From positions 56,078-120,077 of the forward strand of contig NZ_LOBC01000013.1 of assembly GCF_001583695.1 (NCBI RefSeq): a DNA stretch of 64,000 nucleotides. The letters are read 5' to 3'. The DNA comes from Bacillus wiedmannii (lineage in GTDB: Bacteria; Bacillota; Bacilli; Bacillales; Bacillaceae_G). Every line of letters starts with the position of its first letter. The stretch's first letter is position 1. The position numbers and the translations under genes were made by a program. Under the pieces are notes generated by a model that saw only the letters and a program-made list of their open reading frames with translations, searched no databases and was not told the origin of the DNA. Of the stretch, positions 1-8,124 are shown one piece after another.

Positions 1-759
1 CAACTATATATAATCGTTTTTGATGAAATGAATATGTCACATATTGAGCATTGGTTTACTCCATTTCTATCTGTTCTTCAACTTGAAAAGCAAAACCGTA
101 TTCTAAATTTGTATGAAGGTGTACAAGAAAAAGAAAATCCAATTCCATCAACAATTGAAATTGGTGAAAATATTATATTTGTAGGTACAGTAAATTTTGA
201 TGAAACAACGAAAGAACTCTCAGATCGATTATTAGATCGGACGAATTTAATAACGTTACAAAAGATTCCGTTTTGTGAGATGTGTATGGAACAAGAGAAA
301 ATTGTATTACAACCACCTCTGAAAGTAACTGCAGGAGAATTTCGTATAAGCTGGGTCAGGAATAAAGCGATGATTGAGGTGTTTTCTGAAGAAGAGTTAG
401 AACTATTAGATAAGTTACATGTTGTATTGTCATCACATGATATGTCAAAGGGAATTTCATTTCGATGTGCAAACGCAATCGCTACTTACTTGCAAAATAT
501 ACCGTTCCAAAATAATCATTCCTATATGATCAGTAGAGAAGAGGGATTTGATTTACAAATCAAGCAACGTGTATTGACGAAAATAAGAGGTACTGAAATG
601 ATGGTTGGGTCTTTACTTTCTGAAGACGTAAAAAGGGGGGCGACATTACTACCTCTTTTGCAATCGCCACTTGCAAACAGAGTATCTACATTTGAACACT
701 CTTTAGCATATATAAGAGAAAAGCGTAGAGAACTGGAGCTGTATGGCTATGCAAAATGA
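1..759 (+). CDS. McrB-like AAA+ NTPase subunit, 5' end outside the window
   Basis: The gene is open at the left edge, so its N-terminal part, including any Walker A motif and recognition domain, is not visible. The frame enters in a hydrophobic strand ending in FDEMN (codons 10-33), a Walker B motif with the Asn typical of McrB-type NTPases. VGTVNFDETT, a sensor-1-like strand, and RLLDRTN follow, in the order expected of McrB. The 3' end overlaps the next gene by 17 bp, which argues for coupled translation. By family, McrB-like subunits drive NTP-dependent translocation for a partner nuclease. The pairing with the downstream gene supports a McrBC-like restriction role; the target is unknown. 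Confidence 0.7.
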   Translation, partial: QLYIIVFDEMNMSHIEHWFTPFLSVLQLEKQNRILNLYEGVQEKENPIPSTIEIGENIIFVGTVNFDETTKELSDRLLDRTNLITLQKIPFCEMCMEQEKIVLQPPLKVTAGEFRISWVRNKAMIEVFSEEELELLDKLHVVLSSHDMSKGISFRCANAIATYLQNIPFQNNHSYMISREEGFDLQIKQRVLTKIRGTEMMVGSLLSEDVKRGATLLPLLQSPLANRVSTFEHSLAYIREKRRELELYGYAK

Positions 760-2599
760 AGGGCGATATGAAACAGAAATCGTTGATACGAAAGAAACAC
801 TCCCTTTTGTATTAAAGTTAATCATTGGAACTGAGGCAAAGGGGGAATATATTTTATTAAATCGTCTTTGTACATCTACTACAGCATTAGTTCAATGTAT
901 TTATAAAGTACAAGAATTAAAACCAATTAGATTGCATTACCATTATGAAAGTCCAATGAATATTACTTTTATATGGAATAAAGTATATGAGGGACAGAAA
1001 AATATAAAAGAATCAAAATATGAAATAAATGAAAAAAAACAAAAAGTATTAATATATGAACATGGAAAAACGGAATTCTTTTATCCGTGGCGTTGTGGAT
1101 TATATCATTTTGAAGTGAATATAGAAGATAGAACGTATTATGGCGCATTTCAAATCGTTCCCAAAAATTTTTTTGATGATCAATTTGAAATGATTCAAAA
1201 CTATGTAAAGTCAATTTTGAATGAGTTGATTTTAGATAGAGGTTATTATAAAAAGACTTTCTCTGCACTTAGTGATATTGAAGATTCTTCTTATTTAGTG
1301 TTACTTAGAAAGTTGCCGCAAAAAATGAAAAAGATAAAGCAAATTTTTAAGAAAATAGAATCGAGTTCAAAATTTATACATGAATATAAATGGGAAGAAA
1401 AAGAGCGGAAAGCAACGAGAAAAGGAGCCATAGTGACGGAAAGAAAACCGTATGCAAAATATTATAATCGTAAGTTTATAGAACAAAAAAATAGTAAGGA
1501 AAATGCATTTCTTAAATTTAAAGCGATGCAATTTTATTTCTATTTACTTGAAGCTGAAAGTTTTTTGAGCCAAACAATTGAAATATTAGAAAGAGCAAAA
1601 AGAAAGAAATCAGAAGAATTTCAAGCTGTAAAAACGATTATACAAACAATTGAGCGTAATGGATCAGTGACCGATAGAGAGAAACAAAAGTATAAAAATA
1701 TTCATTTACTAAAAGAGGCGGATTTGCGAAAAAGCTCTATGAAGATACAAGAATATAAAATATTAGCGCACTTTGTACATGAAAGTGTACAATACTTTCA
1801 AACTTTAATGCATTCTCCATTTTGGAGAGAAGTTTCCGAAACAGGTAACATGTACTCACATAATTTACCGATACCACATCAACAACTACTGCAGCATTTA
1901 GATGTACTTCCACAATATACAGAACAATCTCCATCTTTATTATTTGTTTATAAACCAACATTTTTAGTGTATGAATATTACGCTTTTTTTATCGTTATTT
2001 CCATGTTAGAGCAAATTGGTTTTGAGGCTAGAAATTCCATTCGTGAACAAATTCAAGAACATTTTTATGTAGATGGATTACAGGATGGAACGACAGTAGT
2101 TTTACACCGAGATGATATTAGAGTACATGTCGCATTTAATGATTTAATTGAAACTCATCCCCTTATTGCATTAAGTAAAGGGAGTAATTTTTATAATGGA
2201 GAAGATACGAAGAAGCCAGACATTCGCTTAGACTGTTATGTAAAGGAAGAAGGGAAATACGTATATCAATCTTCTATTATTATTGAAGTGAAGTATAGCC
2301 CAATGTACAACATTTTTCAGCACGTTGGAAATACGAAGGCAACTGAGCAAATGTATAAGTACTGGTCTATAAAATATGTAGAAGAACAGGATGGAAAGAG
2401 AGTCTATTATCGAAGGGCCATTTATGAAGTTATTTGTGTATATCCAGGAAGTCATATGCATAGTAAAAAAATTGAGTCTGGATGTGGTGTGTTTTTGCAA
2501 TTATATCCATATAAAACGAAACAAGGGGAAGAGAAATTAGCCGGAAAACATGGAATGGTACAAATTTTTGAGAAGTGGTTAAAAAGCATGAAGAAGTAA
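743..2599 (+). CDS. DUF2357/McrC-like protein with C-terminal PD-(D/E)XK nuclease
   Basis: A 618-residue protein. The first 350 residues are Lys/Glu-rich and look like the DUF2357 (formerly DUF524) region. The C-terminal third carries a nuclease signature: a Glu in YEYYAFF (near residue 410), KPDIRLD (near 491) and IIIEVKYSP (near 512). This supplies the Asp, Glu and Lys of a PD-(D/E)XK active site. By family it is the nuclease partner of an McrB-type AAA+ protein, matching the overlapping upstream gene. A rho-independent terminator follows directly, so this is the last gene of its operon. The active-site assignment is by eye. Confidence 0.75.
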   Translation: MAMQNEGRYETEIVDTKETLPFVLKLIIGTEAKGEYILLNRLCTSTTALVQCIYKVQELKPIRLHYHYESPMNITFIWNKVYEGQKNIKESKYEINEKKQKVLIYEHGKTEFFYPWRCGLYHFEVNIEDRTYYGAFQIVPKNFFDDQFEMIQNYVKSILNELILDRGYYKKTFSALSDIEDSSYLVLLRKLPQKMKKIKQIFKKIESSSKFIHEYKWEEKERKATRKGAIVTERKPYAKYYNRKFIEQKNSKENAFLKFKAMQFYFYLLEAESFLSQTIEILERAKRKKSEEFQAVKTIIQTIERNGSVTDREKQKYKNIHLLKEADLRKSSMKIQEYKILAHFVHESVQYFQTLMHSPFWREVSETGNMYSHNLPIPHQQLLQHLDVLPQYTEQSPSLLFVYKPTFLVYEYYAFFIVISMLEQIGFEARNSIREQIQEHFYVDGLQDGTTVVLHRDDIRVHVAFNDLIETHPLIALSKGSNFYNGEDTKKPDIRLDCYVKEEGKYVYQSSIIIEVKYSPMYNIFQHVGNTKATEQMYKYWSIKYVEEQDGKRVYYRRAIYEVICVYPGSHMHSKKIESGCGVFLQLYPYKTKQGEEKLAGKHGMVQIFEKWLKSMKK

Positions 2600-2600
2600 A

Positions 2601-2628
2601 AAAATCCTTTTTTATAAAGGATTTTTTT
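2601..2628 (+). terminator. Terminator of the McrBC-like operon
   Basis: Ten-bp stem AAAATCCTTT/AAAGGATTTT with a short loop and a T-run, two bases after the stop codon. Confidence 0.85.
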
Positions 2629-2873
2629 AGATTAAGAAGAAATATATGCTGTATGGAAGACAACTTTATACGATTTGAATTTGAAAGTAATATAAGTATG
2701 TTGTTAGAAGAACGGTACATGAGGGATAAAAGACGATTAAGATGGAATTTAATTCGTTTTACAGAATATAATAAGTCATAAATATTTTTAGTTGCATACG
2801 AAGATTTGTTCTTATATGATAGATAGTGAAAGCGTTATCAAAAACAGAGCGGCGATGGGAAAGGCGGGTAAAT

Positions 2874-3470
2874 ATGTTCCAGCGTGTTCAAACAAAAGAA
2901 GAACATTTTTGGTTCGAGCAACTATGGGGAGATTTTTGTGAAGAAAGAAACTTAATGTTCGTAGAACGTAATTTAAATCCATCACGATTTTTATTAATAG
3001 AAGATGAACATCATATTGGTACAGTAGAATGTATTAAGTATACGGAACCAGAGCAATCGAATTCTGAGTTTTTCTATCCGTTTTCTAAAAATGATTTAGT
3101 GAAAGATTTGAAAAATGTGTATGAAATAGGCAAGTTGAGTATTGCGAAAACGTCTCGTGGGAGAGGACACTTCAAAAGACTAACAGCTATTTTATTTATG
3201 CATGCATTAGAAACGAAAGCGGAATGGTATATTGCAGCAGTGACAAAAAGAATGTATATGTATTTATTAACACTCGGTTTCCCAATTGAACCGGTAGATA
3301 AGCCATTTCAGTTTCATGATACTTTACAAGGTGTACCAGTGCGAATTCATGCCCGAAAAGGGGCTACGCATTTGTATTCTTTAAAAGAATTTCGAGATGT
3401 GATTCAAGGGAATGCTCATGCACAGGCATTAATCGCAGAATACAGTAAAAATATTATGTTAACAAAATAA
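2874..3470 (+). CDS. GNAT-family N-acetyltransferase-like protein
   Basis: A 198-residue protein. IGKLSIAKTSRGRG followed by HFKRLTAILF resembles the acetyl-CoA binding motif A of GNAT enzymes (R-x-x-G-x-G/A then a helix). The flanking strands and a C-terminal TLGFPIEPV segment suit this fold or the related autoinducer-synthase-like fold. I chose ATG 2874 because a purine-rich GGGAAAGGCGGG lies just upstream; a GTG at 2826 would add 16 residues but has no ribosome site. The substrate cannot be read from the sequence. The gene is monocistronic and convergent with racA. Confidence 0.6.
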   Translation: MFQRVQTKEEHFWFEQLWGDFCEERNLMFVERNLNPSRFLLIEDEHHIGTVECIKYTEPEQSNSEFFYPFSKNDLVKDLKNVYEIGKLSIAKTSRGRGHFKRLTAILFMHALETKAEWYIAAVTKRMYMYLLTLGFPIEPVDKPFQFHDTLQGVPVRIHARKGATHLYSLKEFRDVIQGNAHAQALIAEYSKNIMLTK

Positions 3471-3528
3471 AGCGAAATGAATATATATAATAAAGAGAAT
3501 GCTATTTTAATATGAAGTCATTCTTCAT

Positions 3529-3561
3529 GAAAAAAGACCCTTATTATTTTAATAAGGGTCT
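3529..3561 (-). terminator. racA terminator
   Basis: Perfect 12-bp stem AGACCCTTATTA/TAATAAGGGTCT. The T-run lies on the minus strand beyond the stem, six bases past the racA stop; it may also stop the convergent acetyltransferase transcript. Confidence 0.85.
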
Positions 3562-3566
3562 AAAAA

Positions 3567-4109
3567 TTATAATCCAAATATACTAAAAATCATTTTGCGG
3601 CGCTTCGGCTTCTTTTCTCGTTCATATGTTGGTTTTGAATCGGGAGTAATATATATTGGTTCTTCTTTCTTCAGGGAAGCTTCTAGCTTTTGAATTCGCT
3701 CTAACATTTCCTCCATTTCACGGCGATGTTGTAAAAGTTGGTACGTAACAACATCATTTGCCTTATCTTGCATTTGTTCTTCCATTCGATCTAGCCTTCT
3801 CGTAATAGTGTTTAATTGAGCTGCTAATTGCTCAAATTCATGTGATGATTTGTCTTGAACAATTGTATTTACTTGAGTTTTTAATTCTTCAACATCATTT
3901 GATGATGTTTTTTGAGTAGGATGAGAGTTTTGAGACTGCTCTATTTGTGAAAGATGGAATTCTAACATTTGATCTAAATCTTCTTGTGTGAAAATAAAGT
4001 GACCATATTTATTTTTTTCTATCGTAAGATTTAATTGTTGTGCAATCCGGACAACAGCCTTTGGGCTAACACCTAATTTTTTTGCGATAAATGGTGTTTT
4101 ATATTCCAA
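3567..4109 (-). CDS. racA: Chromosome-anchoring protein RacA
   Basis: A 180-residue protein recognised from the B. cereus group RacA sequence. The N-terminal [19 protein letters not shown] is a MerR-like helix-turn-helix. A coiled coil follows (about residues 70-150, [19 protein letters not shown]), then a basic tail with KPKRRK. In B. subtilis RacA binds near oriC and, with DivIVA, anchors the chromosome at the cell pole during spore formation. The start is TTG at 4109, preceded on the minus strand by TAGGAGGGATTATT, giving the expected family length. An ATG-started extension to 4217 exists but has no ribosome site and would add 36 atypical residues. Confidence 0.93.
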   Translation of the reverse strand: MEYKTPFIAKKLGVSPKAVVRIAQQLNLTIEKNKYGHFIFTQEDLDQMLEFHLSQIEQSQNSHPTQKTSSNDVEELKTQVNTIVQDKSSHEFEQLAAQLNTITRRLDRMEEQMQDKANDVVTYQLLQHRREMEEMLERIQKLEASLKKEEPIYITPDSKPTYEREKKPKRRKMIFSIFGL

Positions 4110-4280
4110 AATAATCCCTCCTATATATATCCTGTTGAATGATTTCGATCTATGAAGGAAGTTCCCTTCTAGTGTGACAAAAGAAGTGTGGAATCGGCAA
4201 AGAAAGTGTTTTTTCACGAAATGAAGCTGTGAAGAATATATCGTTTATATAAAATGTTTTATCTTAAGATTTAGAACTAT

Positions 4281-4310
4281 TTGACTAAGGGAAATGAATT
4301 AGATTATCAT
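4281..4310 (+). promoter_or_regulatory. Sigma-A-type promoter of the CNNM/CBS gene
   Basis: TTGACT (4281-4286) and TATCAT (4305-4310), separated by 18 bp. Only this match lies in a sensible position upstream of the 4463 gene; the leader would be about 145 nt. Confidence 0.5.
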
Positions 4311-4318
4311 AATGATAA
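4304..4318. promoter_or_regulatory. Fur/PerR-like 7-1-7 operator over the -10 box
   Basis: TTATCATAATGATAA is a perfect 7-1-7 inverted repeat. It differs from the PerR consensus TTATAATNATTATAA at one base per half-site and resembles Fur-family boxes. It overlaps the predicted -10 hexamer, where a repressor would block RNA polymerase. Family member and metal are not decidable by eye. Confidence 0.5.
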
Positions 4319-4433
4319 ATATCTTTTTTATGTATGCATATAATATATAAAAAGGTGGTTGCTAATGTAGAATTTTTTTAGAGTATTAGAATGCTTACTT
4401 CACTTGAATAAAATTAAGTAGGAGGTGGCTTCC

Positions 4434-4448
4434 TTGCTTACAATGTAA
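4434..4448 (+). other. Possible leader mini-ORF with hairpin upstream of the CNNM gene
   Basis: A textbook AGGAGGTG (4420-4427) precedes TTG-CTT-ACA-ATG-TAA, a four-residue reading frame. It lies within the small palindrome CTTAC-aat-GTAAG, just before the real ribosome site AAGGAG (4451). It may be a translated leader or a decayed start. Confidence 0.3.
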
Positions 4449-4462
4449 GTAAGGAGAAGTAT

Positions 4463-5818
4463 TTGGACATATATAGTATAAGTATAGTGATTGTTTTAAT
4501 TGCCTTAACGGCATTTTTCGTCGCAGCAGAATTTGCAATTGTTAAAGTGCGAAGTTCACGAATTGACTATTTAATTGCAGAAGGAAATAATCGCGCAACA
4601 TCTGTCAAAACAGTCATTACAAACTTAGACGAATATTTATCTGCTTGTCAGCTAGGAATAACAGTTACAGCTCTGGGGATTGGGTGGTTTGGTAAACCGG
4701 CGTTAAAGCAAATGTTTGACACGCTTTTTGTAAATTTGAACATTTCTACTCAACTAGCAGACATTTTTGCTGTAATTTTAGTGTTTTTGTTTATTACATT
4801 TTTACATGTTGTAATAGGGGAATTGGCCCCAAAAACATTCGCGATTCAAAAAGCTGAACAAGTGAGTTTGTTTGTTGCTAAACCGTTAATTTTCTTTTAT
4901 CGTATGGCGTTTCCATTTATTTGGATCCTAAATGGATCAGCCCGAATTATTACGAAGTTGTTAGGGCTGAAACCACCGAAAGGGCACGATGAGGTTCATT
5001 CAGAAGAAGAATTACGGTTGTTAGTTTCAGAAAGTTACAAAAATGGAGAAATTAATCAATCTGAATATAAATATGTAAATAAAATTTTTGAATTTGATGA
5101 TCGTATAGCGAAAGAAATAATGGTACCCCGAACTGAGATGCATATTATAAGTAAAGAAATGCCTGCTGAAGAAGCCTTGCAAAAAATGTCTCGGGAAAAA
5201 TATACGAGATATCCAGTTGTAGATGGGGACAAAGATCACGTAATAGGCTTTGTAAACTTTAAAGATATTTTCACAGATTTTGTGCAGCATAATGCAGTAA
5301 GTAATAAGAAAGTAGAGCAATATATTAGGCCAATCATTTTAGTTATCGACTCTATCCCAATACACGACTTATTTTTAAAAATGCAAAAAGAAAGAACGCA
5401 TATTGCTATATTGATAGATGAATACGGTGGTACGTCTGGACTTGTTACAGTTGAAGACATTTTAGAAGAAATAGTGGGAGATATTCAAGATGAGTTTGAT
5501 ACGGATGAACAGCCAGAAATTCAACAAGTTAGTGAAACGAAAACAATACTAGAGGGAAAAGTGCTTGTTAGTGAAGTGAATACGTTATTAGGTTTAACAA
5601 TTGATGATAATGGTGTTGATACAATCGGTGGTTGGATTTTAACGAAGAATATAGAAATTGCTGAAGAGGATTTCATTGAAATTGAAAATTATAAGTTTTG
5701 TGTAAAAGAATTAGATGGACACTATATAAAGAGATTAGAAGTTACAAAAACTGTAGAATCAATTGTTATTTTAGAAGATGAAAAACAAATTCCATTTCAA
5801 GAACAAATTAGTTCGTAG
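4463..5818 (+). CDS. CNNM/CorC-type membrane protein with CBS pair (hemolysin C family)
   Basis: A 451-residue integral membrane protein. The N-terminal DUF21/CNNM domain has about four hydrophobic segments (residues 1-190, with FVAAEFAIVKVRSSRI and HVVIGELAPKTFA). Next come two CBS domains (about 205-335, with MVPRTEMHII and LIDEYGGTSGLVTVEDIL-type loops) and a C-terminal CorC_HlyC domain. The family includes Mg2+/Co2+/Mn2+ exporters such as B. subtilis YhdP and its paralogs; hemolysin is a historical name. The start is TTG with AAGGAG eight bases upstream. The Fur/PerR-like box over its promoter fits a metal-related role, but the ion is not known. Confidence 0.88.
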   Translation: MDIYSISIVIVLIALTAFFVAAEFAIVKVRSSRIDYLIAEGNNRATSVKTVITNLDEYLSACQLGITVTALGIGWFGKPALKQMFDTLFVNLNISTQLADIFAVILVFLFITFLHVVIGELAPKTFAIQKAEQVSLFVAKPLIFFYRMAFPFIWILNGSARIITKLLGLKPPKGHDEVHSEEELRLLVSESYKNGEINQSEYKYVNKIFEFDDRIAKEIMVPRTEMHIISKEMPAEEALQKMSREKYTRYPVVDGDKDHVIGFVNFKDIFTDFVQHNAVSNKKVEQYIRPIILVIDSIPIHDLFLKMQKERTHIAILIDEYGGTSGLVTVEDILEEIVGDIQDEFDTDEQPEIQQVSETKTILEGKVLVSEVNTLLGLTIDDNGVDTIGGWILTKNIEIAEEDFIEIENYKFCVKELDGHYIKRLEVTKTVESIVILEDEKQIPFQEQISS

Positions 5819-5819
5819 A

Positions 5820-5845
5820 CTCTGCTATATGGCAGGGTTTTTTTG
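5820..5845 (+). terminator. Terminator after the CNNM gene
   Basis: Short stem CTCTGC/GGCAGGG with loop TATAT and eight Ts, immediately after the stop codon. Confidence 0.75.
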
Positions 5846-5950
5846 AGCATAATGTTTTTGGCAGAATAAGGGCTATGATACAATGGCATAAGTCAGACCT
5901 TTCACTAGGTGAAATATTGTTGTATACATATATTTGGAAGGGGAAGAGTT

Positions 5951-7375
5951 ATGAAAAAGCATTTATATATAAATGGAGATTGGAAGTCTGTAAACACTTA
6001 TAAACCATTATACGCACCATATTCTGAAGAAACGTTAGCGGAAATTGCACAAGGAACCGAAGAAGATGTACAAGAGGCTGTTACTGCTGCAAAAAATGCA
6101 ATGAAAAAAATGAATACATTATCTGCATATGATCGTGCGACTATTTTAGAGAAGGTTGCACAAAAAATGGATGAAAGAAGAGAAGAATTTGCAGAGATTA
6201 TTGCAAAAGAGGCTGCAAAACCAATTCGTGCTGCGAGGGGAGAAGTAGATCGTACCGTTCAGACATACAAATTTGCAGCGGAAGAAGCGAAGCGTATATA
6301 CGGCGAGACACTGCCACTTGATGCAGCACCTGGTGCAGATGGGCGTATTGCATACACAATACGAAAACCGATAGGGGTTATAGGAGCTATTACACCATTT
6401 AATTTCCCATTAAATTTAGTGGCACATAAAGTCGGCCCTGCAATTGCTGCCGGAAATACAGTTGTGCTAAAACCAGCTGATCAAACGCCATTATCGTCTT
6501 ACGCATTAGTTGAATTATTTGAAGAGGCAGGATTGCCAAAAGGAGCTTTAAATATTATTTCTGGTCCCGGTTCAACTGTAGGTGAGGCGATAGTTACAAA
6601 TGATGATGTTGCTTCCATTACTTTTACGGGAAGTCCGAAAGTTGGAATTGGAATTAAGGCAAAGGCTGGGTTAAAGCGAGTTACGTTGGAACTGGGATCA
6701 AATGCTGCTGTTATTATTGATGAAGATGTAGAATTAACAGATGAAGTAATTGAACGTGTAAAATGGGGAGCATTTGTAAACAATGGACAAGTTTGTATTT
6801 CGGTACAACGTGTTTTTGTACATGAAAAGAGAATGGATGAATTTCTTTCAAAGCTAAAGAAAGCGATGGAAACAGTTGTTGTAGGTGATCCATTGCTGGA
6901 AGAAACGGACGTATCGGCTTTAATTTCGAAAAAAGATGTAGAGCGAATAGAAATGTGGGTGCAAGAAGCTATTAAGGAAGGTGCAACTGTTTTATACGGT
7001 GGTAAGAAACGTGATGCAAGGATTTTTGAACCAACTGTATTAACAAATGTTCCAGAGTATGTATCTGTTCAGTGCCAAGAAGTATTTGGTCCACTCATGA
7101 CAGTAAATACATTTAAAGAATTTGATGAGGCAATTGAGCAAGTAAATCATTCACGTTACGGTCTACAAGCAGGTGTGTTTACAAATAATTTGTTTAAAGC
7201 AATGCGTGCAATTGATGAGCTAGAGGTTGGTGGTGTCATGATTAATGATATTCCAACGTTTAGGGTAGACCATATGCCTTACGGTGGTGTTAAGGAAAGT
7301 GGTACGGGGCGTGAAGGAATTAAATATGCAATAGAAGAAATGACAGAAATGAAATTAGTGTGTATTAAAAAATAA
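5951..7375 (+). CDS. NAD(P)-dependent aldehyde dehydrogenase
   Basis: A 474-residue protein of the aldehyde dehydrogenase superfamily. It has ITPFNFPLNL and NTVVLKPADQTPLSSYAL (cofactor and active-site Asn region), FTGSPKVG, the general base in TLELGSNAA, and the catalytic Cys in NNGQVCISVQRVFV. EVFGPLMTVNTF and a C-terminal GGVKESGTGREG follow. The GQVCISVQR form resembles lactaldehyde and related small-aldehyde dehydrogenases rather than betaine aldehyde enzymes; the substrate is inferred only. ATG 5951 follows GGAAGGGGAAG; the longer frame from 5909 lacks a ribosome site. It stands alone between two terminators. Confidence 0.85.
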   Translation: MKKHLYINGDWKSVNTYKPLYAPYSEETLAEIAQGTEEDVQEAVTAAKNAMKKMNTLSAYDRATILEKVAQKMDERREEFAEIIAKEAAKPIRAARGEVDRTVQTYKFAAEEAKRIYGETLPLDAAPGADGRIAYTIRKPIGVIGAITPFNFPLNLVAHKVGPAIAAGNTVVLKPADQTPLSSYALVELFEEAGLPKGALNIISGPGSTVGEAIVTNDDVASITFTGSPKVGIGIKAKAGLKRVTLELGSNAAVIIDEDVELTDEVIERVKWGAFVNNGQVCISVQRVFVHEKRMDEFLSKLKKAMETVVVGDPLLEETDVSALISKKDVERIEMWVQEAIKEGATVLYGGKKRDARIFEPTVLTNVPEYVSVQCQEVFGPLMTVNTFKEFDEAIEQVNHSRYGLQAGVFTNNLFKAMRAIDELEVGGVMINDIPTFRVDHMPYGGVKESGTGREGIKYAIEEMTEMKLVCIKK

Positions 7376-7403
7376 AGTAGATCGAGCTTAAACATCCTAA
7401 TAA

Positions 7404-7446
7404 AAAACGAGTAGGAAATGTTTACGATTCCATACTCGTTTTTTTA
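7404..7446. terminator. Bidirectional terminator between aldehyde dehydrogenase and YueI genes
   Basis: Stem built on AAACGAGTA/TACTCGTTT, extended by GGAA/TTCC, with T-runs on both strands. It serves the two convergent genes. Confidence 0.8.
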
Positions 7447-7496
7447 TTGTTTGTTTTACGTTTCTCGGAACGATTTAATTTAACCAAGTGTACCTT

Positions 7497-7889
7497 TTAC
7501 TTCATTTCTTGTTTGAAAATAGCATCTTCTACATAAATTTGTTCTTTGTCAACAGCAGTGCTATGAGATAATACTAAACCGATTGGTGTTTCTATGCCTT
7601 TATTTTGAACAATTGTAAAAGGAACATTTTTTTCATTTGCTAATTTAATGTATTTTGATAAATGTGGGTAAGCAATGCCACCATTTAGGAATATTTGTAA
7701 TGATTGAGAAGAGCGCATGCTACTAGCTACTTCAGAATATACATTACTTTGCATTACTTGACCGATAGTTAAAGCGATTTCTACACGCTCACGTAATGTA
7801 GTTAAATACATATTACGTTCTTCTGGTTTGTTCTGCTTTTGGCCGTAAATGCCTTCTTGGAGATAATCTTCCACATTTTTATTTACCAT
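7497..7889 (-). CDS. yueI: YueI family protein (DUF1694)
   Basis: A 130-residue soluble protein recognised as the YueI/DUF1694 family from ED(Y/Y)LQEGIYG at the N-terminus, YLTTLRERVEIALTIGQV, and the later IGLVLSHSTAVDK. The family has a Rossmann-like fold similar to ribosomal L7Ae-type proteins and no established function. ATG 7889 is chosen because AAAGGTGT lies seven bases upstream on the minus strand; an ATG six codons earlier has none. Confidence 0.82.
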   Translation of the reverse strand: MVNKNVEDYLQEGIYGQKQNKPEERNMYLTTLRERVEIALTIGQVMQSNVYSEVASSMRSSQSLQIFLNGGIAYPHLSKYIKLANEKNVPFTIVQNKGIETPIGLVLSHSTAVDKEQIYVEDAIFKQEMK

Positions 7890-8124
7890 ATTTTTCACAC
7901 CTTTCATTTTCTATTGTACGAAAGAATGAAGCAGGATGCAAAAAAAAGTCGCATTGAATGTAAAAAACTTTGAATGAAAGGAAGGGAAATGGAATGTATC
8001 AATCTAAACAATTAATAAAGACATTAAAAAATTTTATCAACACATATTAACAAAATGTGACAATAATCTATTAACTAATCGCATTTTTTGTGTTAATATT
8101 CAAAATATAAAGGGTGTTCGTCGC

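Larger units (their letters stand above)
4110..4462. other. Divergent control region between racA and the CNNM gene
   Basis: A 353-bp non-coding stretch. It carries the racA ribosome site on the minus strand. On the plus strand it has a sigma-A-like promoter, a 7-1-7 palindrome over its -10 box, and a short leader with its own ribosome site. I did not find a clear sigma-H or Spo0A site for racA. Confidence 0.6.

Noticed and set aside
2654-2781. Forty-two-codon frame after the nuclease terminator
   Set aside because: No ribosome site and no terminator or neighbour to support it.
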